Source of the DNA: JAOPZW01 sp963764585 | GTDB taxonomy: Bacteria; Actinomycetota; Thermoleophilia; Solirubrobacterales; Solirubrobacteraceae | Length of the DNA: 64,000 nucleotides | NCBI GenBank assembly: GCA_963764585.1 | Contig: CAVXTB010000002.1 | Span: forward strand, 310,001 to 374,000 | Direction: 5' to 3' | Shown: positions 51,795 to 60,081 of the stretch, piece by piece | Position numbering within the stretch: position 1 is the stretch's first letter | Layout of the letters: the number at the start of each line of letters is the position of its first letter | The notes under the pieces: generated by a model | What the model was told of the DNA's origin: nothing | The model's input: the letters and a program-made list of their open reading frames with translations, nothing else | Database searches by the model: none | Position numbers and translations under genes: made by a program

Positions 51795-52679
51795 TTAGCG
51801 CGTCAAACTAGCGCCCAGGACGGACGTAATCGTCCGGGGGGCGACGCCGAGTGCCTCGGCGTCGGCCGTCCCGCGCCCCGAGGTCATCGCGATCTCCATG
51901 AGCTCGGCCTCGTCCCACGTGGCGAACGCCTTGGAGCGCATGAGCGCCTCGAGCGTGCGCAGCGAGCGGCTCACGATGCCGAGCGGGACGTGCACGAGCC
52001 GGCGCGGGCGCCCGGTGGCGCGCAGGACGATCTGGGCGATCGCGTCGTAGCTCAGCGTCTCGGGCCCCGACAGCTCGTAGCGCGATCCGTCGGCCGGGCG
52101 CTCGAGCGCCGCCATCACGCAGTCGGCCACGTCCTGCGCCCAGATCGGCTGGAACAGCGCGCGGCCGGACCCGCTGATCGGCACCACCGGCAGCAGCGCC
52201 ATGCGCTCCAGCAGCGTCAGGAAGACGTCGCCGGGCGCGTAGATGATCGACGGTGCGAAGATCGTGTGCGGGACCGCCGACTCGGCCACCGCGTTCTCGG
52301 CCAGCGCCTTGGCCCGCATGAAGCGCGCGCGGCTGTGCGCCGACGCGCTCTGCGCGCTGAAGAAGACGAAGTGCCCGACGCCGGCCTGGCGCGCCGCCTC
52401 GACCATCCGCCACGTGGCGATCCCGTTGAGCTCCTCGATCGAGCCGCCGGGCTGGTCGCGGATGGCGGCCGCCAGGTGGACGACCGTGTCCACCCCGCGC
52501 AGCGCGTTGCGAAACGACGGCGGGTCGGCGAGGTCGCCGAGCGCGATCTGCACGCGGACCCGCTCGGCCCCGAGGCGCCGCGGGTCGCGGACGAGGCAGC
52601 GAACGGGCCGCCCCGACGCGGTCAGCTTCGGCAGCAGCGCGGAGCCGACGAGCCCCGTGGCGCCGGTCAGGAGCAGCAC
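51795..52679 (-). CDS. NAD(P)-binding atypical SDR protein (NmrA/NDUFA9-like)
   Basis: 294 residues from GTG 52679. The glycine motif is VLLLTGATGLVGSALLPKL. RPVRCLVRDPRRLGAERVRV and DTVVHLAAAI follow, then FVFFSAQSASAHSRARFMRA (no YxxxK), ISGSGRALFQPIWAQDVADC and YELSGPETLSYDAIAQIVLR. This resembles complex-I NDUFA9-type proteins, which bind NAD(P)H but often lack dehydrogenase activity. Start uncertain. Divergent from the ferredoxin gene with 43 bases between. Confidence 0.85.
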   Translation of the reverse strand: MLLLTGATGLVGSALLPKLTASGRPVRCLVRDPRRLGAERVRVQIALGDLADPPSFRNALRGVDTVVHLAAAIRDQPGGSIEELNGIATWRMVEAARQAGVGHFVFFSAQSASAHSRARFMRAKALAENAVAESAVPHTIFAPSIIYAPGDVFLTLLERMALLPVVPISGSGRALFQPIWAQDVADCVMAALERPADGSRYELSGPETLSYDAIAQIVLRATGRPRRLVHVPLGIVSRSLRTLEALMRSKAFATWDEAELMEIAMTSGRGTADAEALGVAPRTITSVLGASLTR

Positions 52680-52722
52680 GTCGTCATTATGCTTCGCCCT
52701 CCGAACACGACCGAGGAAGTAC

Positions 52723-52989
52723 ATGGCGTACGTCATCGCCGAGCCGTGCATCGGCACCAAGGACAACTCCTGCGTCGAGGTCTGCCCGGTGGATTGCATC
52801 CACCCGACCCCGGATGAGCCCGACTACGACAACGTCGAGATGCTCTACATCGACCCCGAGGAGTGCATCGACTGCGACGCCTGCGTCGAGGCCTGTCCGG
52901 TGGACGCCTGCTTCGCCGAGGACCAGCTCCCGGAGGAGTGGCAGAAGTACACGCAGATCAACCTCGAGTACTACGCGAGCAGCTCGTAG
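52723..52989 (+). CDS. ferredoxin, 7Fe ([3Fe-4S]/[4Fe-4S]) type
   Basis: 88 residues from ATG 52723 (GAGGAAG upstream). Cluster motifs are CIGTKDNSCVEVCPVDCIHP (Cys-x7-Cys-x3-Cys-Pro) and CIDCDACVEACPVDACF. This is the typical actinobacterial FdxA arrangement: MAYVIAEPC start and a C-terminal helix with EWQKYTQINLEYY. It carries electrons for redox enzymes, possibly the P450 at 24178. Confidence 0.95.
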   Translation: MAYVIAEPCIGTKDNSCVEVCPVDCIHPTPDEPDYDNVEMLYIDPEECIDCDACVEACPVDACFAEDQLPEEWQKYTQINLEYYASSS

Positions 52990-53004
52990 CCGCGCGCGGC
53001 GCCG

Positions 53005-54144
53005 CTAGCCCGCCATCGGCAGCGACATCCCGCTCGGCGGCGGCGCCTGCGGTGCGGGCGCCGTGGTCTGCAGGATCGGCAGCTCGACCGGGAACATCGC
53101 GACGAGGCCACGCGCCGCGTGGCGGATCGCCTGCGACGCCGGGTCGTCGGGATCGGTGAAGACCAGCGGCTCGCCGGCGTCGGACTGCTCGCGCAGCGGC
53201 ATGGTCAGCGGGACCCTGCCGAGCAGCGGCACGTCCAGCTCGTCGGCCAGCGCCTGGCCGCCGCCCTCGCCGAAGAGCGCGTAGCGATCGCCGTCGGGCG
53301 TGACGAAGGCGGCCATGTTCTCGATGACGCCGCCGACCTCGAGGTCGACCTTGTGCGCCATCTCGGCCGACCGGCGCGCGACCTTCTGGGCGACCGGCTG
53401 CGGCGTCGTGACGATCAGGAACTTCGCCTGCGGCAGCAGCTGGGCGAGCGTCATCGAGACGTCGCCGGTGCCCGGCGGCAGGTCGACGAGCAGGAAGTCC
53501 AGCGCGCCCCACTCGACGTCCTCGAGGAACTGGGTCAGGGCCTTGTGGAGCATCGGCCCGCGCCACACGACGGCGCTGTCCTCTTCGACGAAGAAGCCGA
53601 TCGACATGACCTTCACGCCGTGACCCTCGAGCGGCACGATCTTGCGCTCGGGCGACACCGGCGGGCGGCCGGCGACCCCGAACATGCGCGGGATCGAGTA
53701 GCCCCAGACGTCGGCGTCGAGGACGCCGACGCGCTTGCCCTCGCTCGCGAGCGCCGCGGCGAGGTTGGCGGTGATCGTCGACTTGCCGACGCCGCCCTTG
53801 CCCGAGCCGATGCAGACGACGTTGGAGACCTGCGCCAGCGCGCCCTCGGGCAGCCCGCCGGGGCGACCCAGCTTGCGCTGCAGGCCCGCCTTCTCCTGGT
53901 CGGAGAGGACGTCGAAGGCGACCTCGACGCGATTGACGCCGGGCAGCCCGCCGACCGCCTGGCGAACCGCCGTCTCGAAGTGGCTGCGGATCGGGCAGCC
54001 GGGCGTCGTGAGCGACACGGTGACGCGCACGAGGCCGTCGGCCGTGTCGATCGAGCGCACCATCTCGAGCTCGACGATCGAGCGGCGCAGCTCAGGATCG
54101 ATGACGGCCTCGAGGGCCTTGAGGATCTCGTCGCGCGAGGGCAT
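53005..54144 (-). CDS. Mrp/NBP35-family Fe-S cluster carrier ATPase
   Basis: 379 residues. The N-terminal MIP18/DUF59 domain has ILKALEAVIDPELRRSIVEL and TTPGCPIRSHFETAV. The deviant Walker A is CIGSGKGGVGKSTITANLAA, followed by VGVLDADVWGYSIPRMFG, FLLVDLPPGTGDVSMTLAQL and IVTTPQPVAQKVARR. The usual CxxC cluster ligands near the C-terminus are absent: GGVIENMAAFVTPDGD has no cysteines. That differs from canonical Mrp and may alter cluster binding. Last 25 residues are Pro/Ala-rich. Convergent with the ferredoxin gene, 15 bases apart. Confidence 0.9.
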   Translation of the reverse strand: MPSRDEILKALEAVIDPELRRSIVELEMVRSIDTADGLVRVTVSLTTPGCPIRSHFETAVRQAVGGLPGVNRVEVAFDVLSDQEKAGLQRKLGRPGGLPEGALAQVSNVVCIGSGKGGVGKSTITANLAAALASEGKRVGVLDADVWGYSIPRMFGVAGRPPVSPERKIVPLEGHGVKVMSIGFFVEEDSAVVWRGPMLHKALTQFLEDVEWGALDFLLVDLPPGTGDVSMTLAQLLPQAKFLIVTTPQPVAQKVARRSAEMAHKVDLEVGGVIENMAAFVTPDGDRYALFGEGGGQALADELDVPLLGRVPLTMPLREQSDAGEPLVFTDPDDPASQAIRHAARGLVAMFPVELPILQTTAPAPQAPPPSGMSLPMAG

Positions 54145-54188
54145 GCCCTCATTCAAGCAGGCCCGCACCGCGAGCCCGCGCAGAGAAA

Positions 54189-54209
54189 CGGCCCGCACTT
54201 GGCGGGCCG
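54189..54209. terminator. hairpin 5' of the Mrp gene
   Basis: CGGCCCGC, ACTTG, GCGGGCCG: eight pairs in the 160-base gap between the two minus-strand genes. A second, weaker stem (CTGCCGGC/GCCGGCAG) lies at about 54235-54260. Confidence 0.5.
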
Positions 54210-54264
54210 CTTCCGAGGGAGGAGAGGTACTGCGCTGCCGGCGAGGTATGTGGCCGGCAGTTCT

Positions 54265-54296
54265 CCGTCGGCGGGCCTCTCCGCTCCCGCCGACGG
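54265..54296 (-). terminator. hairpin after the basic coiled-coil gene
   Basis: CCGTCGGCGGG, ten-base loop, CCCGCCGACGG: eleven perfect pairs, eight bases beyond the stop. Confidence 0.8.
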
Positions 54297-54304
54297 GGAA
54301 GTGA

Positions 54305-54901
54305 CTACGCGACGCTGGAGACGCGCTCCTGGACCTTCGTCGCGACCTGCGTGCCGCGGGTGATCCCCGTCTGCACGAGGTCCTCGACGCGGGCGCCCAG
54401 CAGGTCGGCCTGCGCGCCGAAGTCCTTGCGGCTCGAGCGCAGCTCGCGCTCGACGCGGGTGCGGCGCTGGCGCAGCTCGCGCTCGACGCGCGTACGGACC
54501 TTCTTGACCCGGCGCTCGACGCGGTTGCGCTCGGTGCGGCCGCGGCGCTCGAAGCGCTTGAGGTCGGTCTGCAGGCGCTTGCGCTGAGCGGCCAGCTCCT
54601 TCTCGGCCTGCTCGCGGGTCGCGAACGTGCCGCGCAGCTCCTCGACGGTCGCAATGACGTTGTCACGCGCCACGAGGGCCGCGCCGACCGGGATCAGCAC
54701 GGCACGCTCGGCGTACTCCTGCACGCGATCGACCGGCGTCTTGGCCAGCTCGCGGCGGGTCTCGGCGGCCTTCTTGGCGGCCGTGGAGCGCTTGCGCGCG
54801 GCGGCGGCCTGGTTGCGGCTGCGAGTGGCTGCAGCCTTCTTGGCGGTGGTGGAGCGCTTCGTGGTGGTGGTGGTGGTGGTGGCGGTGGTCTGCTCGGCCA
54901 T
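54305..54901 (-). CDS. basic Lys/Arg-rich coiled-coil protein (HBHA/histone-like)
   Basis: 198 residues from ATG 54901, with AGGGG nine bases upstream; ATG 54910 sits too close to that site. A Thr run and a Lys/Ala-rich basic part (KKAAATRSRNQAAAARKRST) are followed by a long helix (about 45-190) with heptads and alternating charge: VEELRGTFATREQAEKELAA, ERNRVERRVKKVRTRVEREL. No signal peptide. It resembles heparin-binding-haemagglutinin-like and H1-like proteins that bind nucleic acid or membrane. The promoter carries two SOS boxes. Confidence 0.75.
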   Translation of the reverse strand: MAEQTTATTTTTTTKRSTTAKKAAATRSRNQAAAARKRSTAAKKAAETRRELAKTPVDRVQEYAERAVLIPVGAALVARDNVIATVEELRGTFATREQAEKELAAQRKRLQTDLKRFERRGRTERNRVERRVKKVRTRVERELRQRRTRVERELRSSRKDFGAQADLLGARVEDLVQTGITRGTQVATKVQERVSSVA

Positions 54902-54950
54902 AGTGCTCATCCCCTACTAAGGAAGTTAGTTCTAAGTTCGTTCGAGAGAA

Positions 54951-54979
54951 ACCATACCCTGCGAACACATGTTTGTAAA
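54951..54979 (-). promoter_or_regulatory. promoter of the basic coiled-coil gene
   Basis: On the minus strand TTTACA (54979-54974), 17 bases, TATGGT (54956-54951). The transcript would start near 54944, leaving a 43-base leader with AGGGG before ATG 54901. Confidence 0.75.
54962..54975. promoter_or_regulatory. SOS (LexA) box 1, within the promoter spacer
   Basis: CGAACACATGTTTG fits the Gram-positive LexA pattern CGAACNNNNGTTYG exactly. It covers the -10/-35 spacer and touches the -35. Confidence 0.65.
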
Positions 54980-55001
54980 CCGGGGGAAACTACGGGTTAC
55001 A

Positions 55002-55015
55002 CGAACCTGTGTTCG
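55002..55015. promoter_or_regulatory. SOS (LexA) box 2, upstream of the promoter
   Basis: CGAACCTGTGTTCG is a perfect CGAAC-N4-GTTCG box, 40 bases from box 1 centre to centre. Confidence 0.7.
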
Positions 55016-55025
55016 CCGGAGCCCG

Positions 55026-56063
55026 TCAGGAGGCGGGCGGCACGGCGCGCACCTGGGTGCGGCGGACCCAGCTCGGCGGGTCGTCGAGCTCGGCGAGCGT
55101 CGGGAGCAGGTCCGGCGCGGTCCACGCGCGGTTGAGCCCCTCGATGCCCCAGTCGCGCACGACGGCGTCGCAGAAGCGCTTGCCGACGACGTACTGGCGC
55201 AGCTTGAGGTCCAGCCCTAGCAGGCGCTCGATGAACCTGACGAGCGGCGGCTTCTCGCGCCTGCGGCGCTCGAGCGACTCGCGCAACTTGGGCAGCGACG
55301 GCAGCACGGCCGCGCCGGCGGCGTCCATGACGTGCTCGGCGTGGCCCTCGATGAGCGCCATCGCCGCCTGCAGGCGGTCGATGATCGCCTTGCGCTCGGG
55401 CCCGGCGACCGCGTGGACGAGACCGTCCTGGCGCACCGCGTCCCACGCCGCGCGCACGTCCTGCAGCTTGGGCAGGCGCAGCAGGGCCGAAGTGTCGATC
55501 TGGACCTTGACCGAGGCGAGCAGCTCTGCGAGCAGGCCGGCGAGGTGCTCGCGCAGCCACGCGACGCCGGTGAACTGCACCGCGTGGGTGATCTCGTGGA
55601 AGACCACCCACTCCAGCAGCTCGGCCTCGTCGGCCTCGAACGTCCGCGCCGCCTCGCGCAGGTTCGGCACGACGAGCAGCAGCCGCGGCGGGCGCTCGGG
55701 ATCGAGCAGCGCGAGGTCGTACTGGCCAAGCACCGAGCGCCCCATGAAGCCCACGATCCCGCCTGCCTCGGCGCCGACGAGCACGCCGCCGGCCGACTGC
55801 AGGGGTCCGGTGCCCAGGCGCTCCACGAGCGGCTCGAGCGTGCCGCGCATCGTCTCGAGGTTCGCGCGCGACCACGCGCGGCGGCCGATCGCCTCGGGGG
55901 GCGGCGGCGGCGTGGCGGGGCTCAGGTGCGAGTACTCGCTCACGCGCTCGCACGCCCGTTGCGCCATCGCGGCGATGTCGACGCCCCCGCCCAGCGGCGG
56001 ACCGCTGCCGTCGTCACCGGCCACCGCATCGGCCACCCGCTCGGCCAGGCGCCAGTCGACCAT
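55026..56063 (-). CDS. zinc-dependent metalloprotease-like protein (DUF2342)
   Basis: 345 residues. MVDWRLAERVADAVAGDDGS matches the conserved start of the family. The zinc motif is WVVFHEITHAVQFTGVAWLR (HExxH near residue 155), with ALIEGHAEHVMDAAGAAVLP supplying the Glu/His ligands. KPPLVRFIERLLGLDLKLRQ and YVVGKRFCDAVV complete it. The family is actinobacterial and annotated as associated with coenzyme F420 biosynthesis; its true substrate is unknown. It overlaps the inositol-phosphatase gene (ATGA), as is usual for this family's operons. Confidence 0.9.
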   Translation of the reverse strand: MVDWRLAERVADAVAGDDGSGPPLGGGVDIAAMAQRACERVSEYSHLSPATPPPPPEAIGRRAWSRANLETMRGTLEPLVERLGTGPLQSAGGVLVGAEAGGIVGFMGRSVLGQYDLALLDPERPPRLLLVVPNLREAARTFEADEAELLEWVVFHEITHAVQFTGVAWLREHLAGLLAELLASVKVQIDTSALLRLPKLQDVRAAWDAVRQDGLVHAVAGPERKAIIDRLQAAMALIEGHAEHVMDAAGAAVLPSLPKLRESLERRRREKPPLVRFIERLLGLDLKLRQYVVGKRFCDAVVRDWGIEGLNRAWTAPDLLPTLAELDDPPSWVRRTQVRAVPPAS

Positions 56064-56932
56064 CAGGTCGCCGGCAGCGTGGCCAGCTCGGCCAGCGCGA
56101 GGTCGGTGCGAGCCGCCACGACGGGCGATCGCGGCTCGAGGTCAAGCGGCGCCGCCAGCGGCTCGTCCATGGCGGTGAAGGCGACGAGGCCGCCGCTCTC
56201 GCGCACGACGAGCTGCGCGGCGGCGGCATCGACGGCGCGGCAGTTCCACAGCGTCGCCATGCCGTCGACGCGCGTCGCGGCGACCTGGCACAGCGACACG
56301 GCGATCGAGCCGATCGCGCGCACGCGCCCGGTCACGCGCACGAGCGCGTCGCTCGACGCGGCCAGCCAGCGCGGATCGGCCGACTCGATGGCCACCAGCT
56401 CGAGCTTGCCGTCCCGGCGCCGGCGCTCGGGCTGCGGCGTCGACAGCGGCTGGTCGTTGAGGAAGGCGCCAAGGCCGCGCGTGGCGCGCCACTCCTCGCC
56501 GGGGCCGAGGTCGTAGACGTAGCCGAACTCGACGTCGGCCATCGTCGGCCCCAGGGCCACCGCGATCGACAGCGCGTGATGGGTCAGCCCGCGCTTGGCG
56601 TTCATCGAGCCGTCGATCGGGTCGATGACGACGAGCACGTCGGGGTCGCCGTAGTCGACGTAGCCGCGCTCCTCGGAGACCGCCGTGAAGCGCGCGCCGT
56701 CGGCGTAGAGGCGATCGAGCTCGCCGAAGACAGCGTCCTCGGCCTCCGCGTCGATGACCAGCGTGCGATCGCCGCCCTCGCCGCGCTCGCCCGTCTCGAT
56801 CACGCGCTCGCGGCTCGTCGGATGGTCGACGAGCACGTCCCTCAAGCCCTGAGCCGCACTGCGACACGCACCGAGCCAGTCGTGGGAGAAGAGCTCTCCC
56901 GTCGCGTCGCGAGCGGTCGCCATGTGCGACAT
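56063..56932 (-). CDS. inositol-monophosphatase-family phosphatase
   Basis: 289 residues from ATG 56932; ATG 56923 is also possible. Metal-site motifs are FTAVSEERGYVDYGDPDVLV and VVIDPIDGSMNAKRGL (D-P-I-D-G-S) with the late WNCRAVDAAAAQLVVRESGG. The family removes phosphate from inositol, histidinol, fructose bisphosphate or PAP with Mg2+. It overlaps the DUF2342 gene and is divergent from the UvrD-nuclease gene with 11 bases between. Confidence 0.9.
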   Translation of the reverse strand: MSHMATARDATGELFSHDWLGACRSAAQGLRDVLVDHPTSRERVIETGERGEGGDRTLVIDAEAEDAVFGELDRLYADGARFTAVSEERGYVDYGDPDVLVVIDPIDGSMNAKRGLTHHALSIAVALGPTMADVEFGYVYDLGPGEEWRATRGLGAFLNDQPLSTPQPERRRRDGKLELVAIESADPRWLAASSDALVRVTGRVRAIGSIAVSLCQVAATRVDGMATLWNCRAVDAAAAQLVVRESGGLVAFTAMDEPLAAPLDLEPRSPVVAARTDLALAELATLPAT

Positions 56933-56943
56933 ATCCTAGGGGC

Positions 56944-59900
56944 GTGCCCGATCCGCTCGACGGCCTCACTCCGGCGCAGCGTGAGATCGTCGCCCACCGC
57001 GGCGGCCCGCTGATCGTCGTCGGCGCGGCGGGCACGGGCAAGACGCGCACGTTGCTGCACCGCCACGCGTGGCTGGCCACGGCGGGCGGCCTCGCGCCCG
57101 AGCAGGTGCTGTCGCTGACCGCGTCGGAGGCCGCCGCCGACGCCCTGCGCGCCGGCGTCGAGGACGAGCTCGAGAGCGGCTTCGAGGAGCTCGCCGTCCA
57201 CACCGTCCACGGCTTCGCCGCGCGGCTGCTGCGCGACGAGGCACTCGAGGCCGGCCTGGACCCCTTCGTCGTTCCGGTCGCCCCGTCCGATCGCCTGGCG
57301 ATGCTGCTCGAGCGCGTCGACGAGCTGACGCTCGCGCTGCACGACTTCCAGGGCAACCCGGCCAACCTCCTGGCCTCGGTCATCGCCCGCATCGACCGCC
57401 TCAAGGACGCGATGGTCACGGCGGAGGAGGTGACACGCTGGGCGGCCGATCTGCCCGCGGGCGACGACCGCGCCGAGCGCGAGCGCGAGTTCGCCGCGGT
57501 GTACGCCGCGCACGACCGGATGCTGCGCGAGCAGGGCGCGCTGGACTTCGGCGACCTGCTGCTGCGCGTCGTCGCGCTGCTGCACGACAAGCCGCACGTT
57601 CGCGCGCGCGCCGCCGCCCGCTGGCGCCACGTGCTCGTCGACGACGCGCAGGATCTCGAGCTCGCGGGGCTGCGGCTCGTCGTCGCCCTGGGCGCCGAGC
57701 ACGGCGGGCTGACCGCGGCCGGCGACGACGACTGCGCCGTGCGCCGCGGGCGCGGCGCCGCGCCGCGCAACCTGCGCGCGCTCGCCGCCGAGCTGCCGGG
57801 GGCGAGCAGCGTGCGCCTCGAGCGCTCCCTGCGCGCATCGGCAGCGGTGCTGGCCGCGGCGGACGCCGTCGTCGCGCCGATCGAGGATCGCGTCGCGAAG
57901 GCCGCCGACGCGTCGCCGGGCGGCAGCGTGCGCCTGTGGCGCTGCGCCAACGAGCGCGCCCAGGCCCAGGGCACGGCGGCGGAGATCGAGCGGCTCGTGC
58001 GCAGCGGGGTGGCGCCCGCCGAGATCGGCGTGCTCGTGCGCTCGGTGCGCAACGAGGGCCAGACGATCGCCGTGGCTTTGGAGGAGCGCGCCCTGCCCTA
58101 CGCGCTGGCCGGAGCGACCGCGTTCTTCCAACGCGCCGAGGTCAAGGACGTGCTGGCGTGGCTGCGGCTGCTCGTCGATCCGGGCGACGCGGGGGCCGTC
58201 GTGCGCGCGCTCGCGCGCCCGCCGGTGGAGCTGCGGGCGATCGACCTCGCCCGCTGCGTGCAGATCGCGCGCCGGCGCAAGCTCGACATGGTGGGCGCGC
58301 TCGTCGCCGCCACCGAGTCGCCCCAGATCCCGCCGGAGGCGCGCGAGCGGATCCTCGGCTTCCTCAAGCTGCACCGCTCGGCGGCGGGCGCGCTGGACAC
58401 CTCGCGCCCGGACCTCTTCGTCCACCGCCTGATCGATCGCCTCGGCCTGCGCCGCCAGCAGCTGTTCGCCGCCCAGGCCGACGTCGTCGAGCGGCTGGTC
58501 TCGCTCGCGCGCTTCGGCGAGCTGGCCACCGCCTACGTGCGGCGCTCGCCGCAGGCGACCGGCCGCGAGTTCGCGCGCTACGTCGCCGCCGTCGCCGAGG
58601 CGGGGCTGCACGACGACGAGGACGGGACGGGCGAGGGCCGCCACGGCGCCGTCTCGGTCATGGCCATGCACGCCGCGCAGGGGCGCGAGTTCCGCCACGT
58701 GTTCGTCCTCGGGCTGCAGTCGGCGCGCATGCCGGGCGCGCGCCGGCGGCTGGCCGAGCCGATCCCGACCGCGCTGCTGCACGAGGAGCTCGCGCCCGAC
58801 ACCCGCGCCGAGCACGTCGCCGACATGCGGCGGCTGCTGCACGTCGCGATGACGCGCGCGCGCGACGGGCTCGTGCTCGCCTACGCCGAGCGCTCGGAGG
58901 CGGGCGCGCTGCAGCACCCGTCGCCGTTCCTCGAGGAGGTCCGCGCGGCCGTCGATGCGCCGTGGGATGAGCGCGCCGAGGAGCTCTTCGGCCCCGACGA
59001 GACCCTGCACGCGACCTTCACGACGCTGCGTGACGAGCTGCTGCGCTCGATCCCGCGCACCGGCACGCGGCTGGGCGAGCTGCGCCTGGACACCGACCTC
59101 GACGTCGCCCACGGCGCCGTGCGCTACCTCGAGCTGCTCAAGCTCGCGGCCCTCATGAACCGCCCCGAGGGCCAGTCGGTCGCCGACGCGCTGCCCGGCA
59201 TCAACGTCGCCCTGATCGGCGCGGCGACCGCGCAGCAGCGCGAGATCCTGCAGACGAGCGCGCTCGACGACATGCTGCTCGATGCCGAGCGCGACGCGCG
59301 CGCCCGCGCCGCCGCCGTGGCGGCGCGCGAGGAGCCCTCGCTCGAGCCGTTCCTGCCCACGCGCGGCGACGGCCTGCTGCTCAGCGCCTCGGACATCGAG
59401 ACCTACCGCACGTGCCCGCTGAAGTACAAGTTCGCGCGCGTCTTCCGGATCCCGAGCGAGCCGACGCTCAACCAGCGCTTCGGGATCCTCGTCCACCAGG
59501 TGCTCGAGCGCTACCACCAGAGCGGCGGGCGCACGCTCGACGAGCTGCTCGGGCTGCTGGAGGCCGGCTGGCGGCGCGGCGGCTTCGGCGGCTCCGACCA
59601 GGAGCGCCAGCTGCACGCCAAGGCCGACGGCGCGCTGCGCCGCTACCACGACCGCTTCCGGGCGGAGCCGTGCGAGCCGCTGTGGTTCGAGAAGGCGTTC
59701 ACCTTCCGGATGGGCGCCCACACCCTGCGCGGGCGGGTGGATCGCGTCGACCGCCTGCCCGACGGCGACTACGAGCTCATCGACTACAAGACCGGGCGCC
59801 CGCGCACGACCGCGCAGCTGCGCGAGGACGTGCAGCTGTCGCTGTACGCCGTCGGCGCGCGCGAGGCCTGGGGGCTGGACTCCTCGCGCCAGGCCTACCT

Positions 59901-60081
59901 GTACGTCCTCGACGACGCGAAGGTCCCGCTGCCCGTCGAGGAGGTCGATCGCGACTGGATCACCGAGACCGTCTTCGAGGTCGCCGACGGCATCATGGCC
60001 CAGGGCTTCGAGCCGACGCCGTCCTACGCGGCGTGCTCGGTGTGCGACTACCGCATCGCCTGCCCGGCGGCCGAGAGGTGA
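56944..60081 (+). CDS. UvrD-like helicase / PD-(D/E)XK nuclease fusion (AddB/AdnB-like)
   Basis: 1045 residues. Helicase motif I is GAAGTGKTRTLL (about 27-38); motif V/VI regions are VMAMHAAQGREFRHVFVLGL and RRLLHVAMTRARDGLVLAYA. Motif II is VLVDDAQDLE (about 229), with Asp for the usual catalytic Glu, and motif III is GDDDCAVRRGRGA, lacking the usual Gln. The C-terminal nuclease has ELIDYKTGRP (about 942) and Cys at about 824 and 1031-1040 (TCPLKYK, CSVCDYRIACP), the iron-sulphur staple of AddB-type nucleases. Role: end-processing in recombination repair. ATPase ability is uncertain. Confidence 0.88.
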   Translation: MPDPLDGLTPAQREIVAHRGGPLIVVGAAGTGKTRTLLHRHAWLATAGGLAPEQVLSLTASEAAADALRAGVEDELESGFEELAVHTVHGFAARLLRDEALEAGLDPFVVPVAPSDRLAMLLERVDELTLALHDFQGNPANLLASVIARIDRLKDAMVTAEEVTRWAADLPAGDDRAEREREFAAVYAAHDRMLREQGALDFGDLLLRVVALLHDKPHVRARAAARWRHVLVDDAQDLELAGLRLVVALGAEHGGLTAAGDDDCAVRRGRGAAPRNLRALAAELPGASSVRLERSLRASAAVLAAADAVVAPIEDRVAKAADASPGGSVRLWRCANERAQAQGTAAEIERLVRSGVAPAEIGVLVRSVRNEGQTIAVALEERALPYALAGATAFFQRAEVKDVLAWLRLLVDPGDAGAVVRALARPPVELRAIDLARCVQIARRRKLDMVGALVAATESPQIPPEARERILGFLKLHRSAAGALDTSRPDLFVHRLIDRLGLRRQQLFAAQADVVERLVSLARFGELATAYVRRSPQATGREFARYVAAVAEAGLHDDEDGTGEGRHGAVSVMAMHAAQGREFRHVFVLGLQSARMPGARRRLAEPIPTALLHEELAPDTRAEHVADMRRLLHVAMTRARDGLVLAYAERSEAGALQHPSPFLEEVRAAVDAPWDERAEELFGPDETLHATFTTLRDELLRSIPRTGTRLGELRLDTDLDVAHGAVRYLELLKLAALMNRPEGQSVADALPGINVALIGAATAQQREILQTSALDDMLLDAERDARARAAAVAAREEPSLEPFLPTRGDGLLLSASDIETYRTCPLKYKFARVFRIPSEPTLNQRFGILVHQVLERYHQSGGRTLDELLGLLEAGWRRGGFGGSDQERQLHAKADGALRRYHDRFRAEPCEPLWFEKAFTFRMGAHTLRGRVDRVDRLPDGDYELIDYKTGRPRTTAQLREDVQLSLYAVGAREAWGLDSSRQAYLYVLDDAKVPLPVEEVDRDWITETVFEVADGIMAQGFEPTPSYAACSVCDYRIACPAAER

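Noticed and set aside
56842..59721. 960-residue open frame opposite the UvrD-nuclease gene
   Set aside because: Antisense shadow; Arg/Ala/Gly/His-rich composition and no motif.
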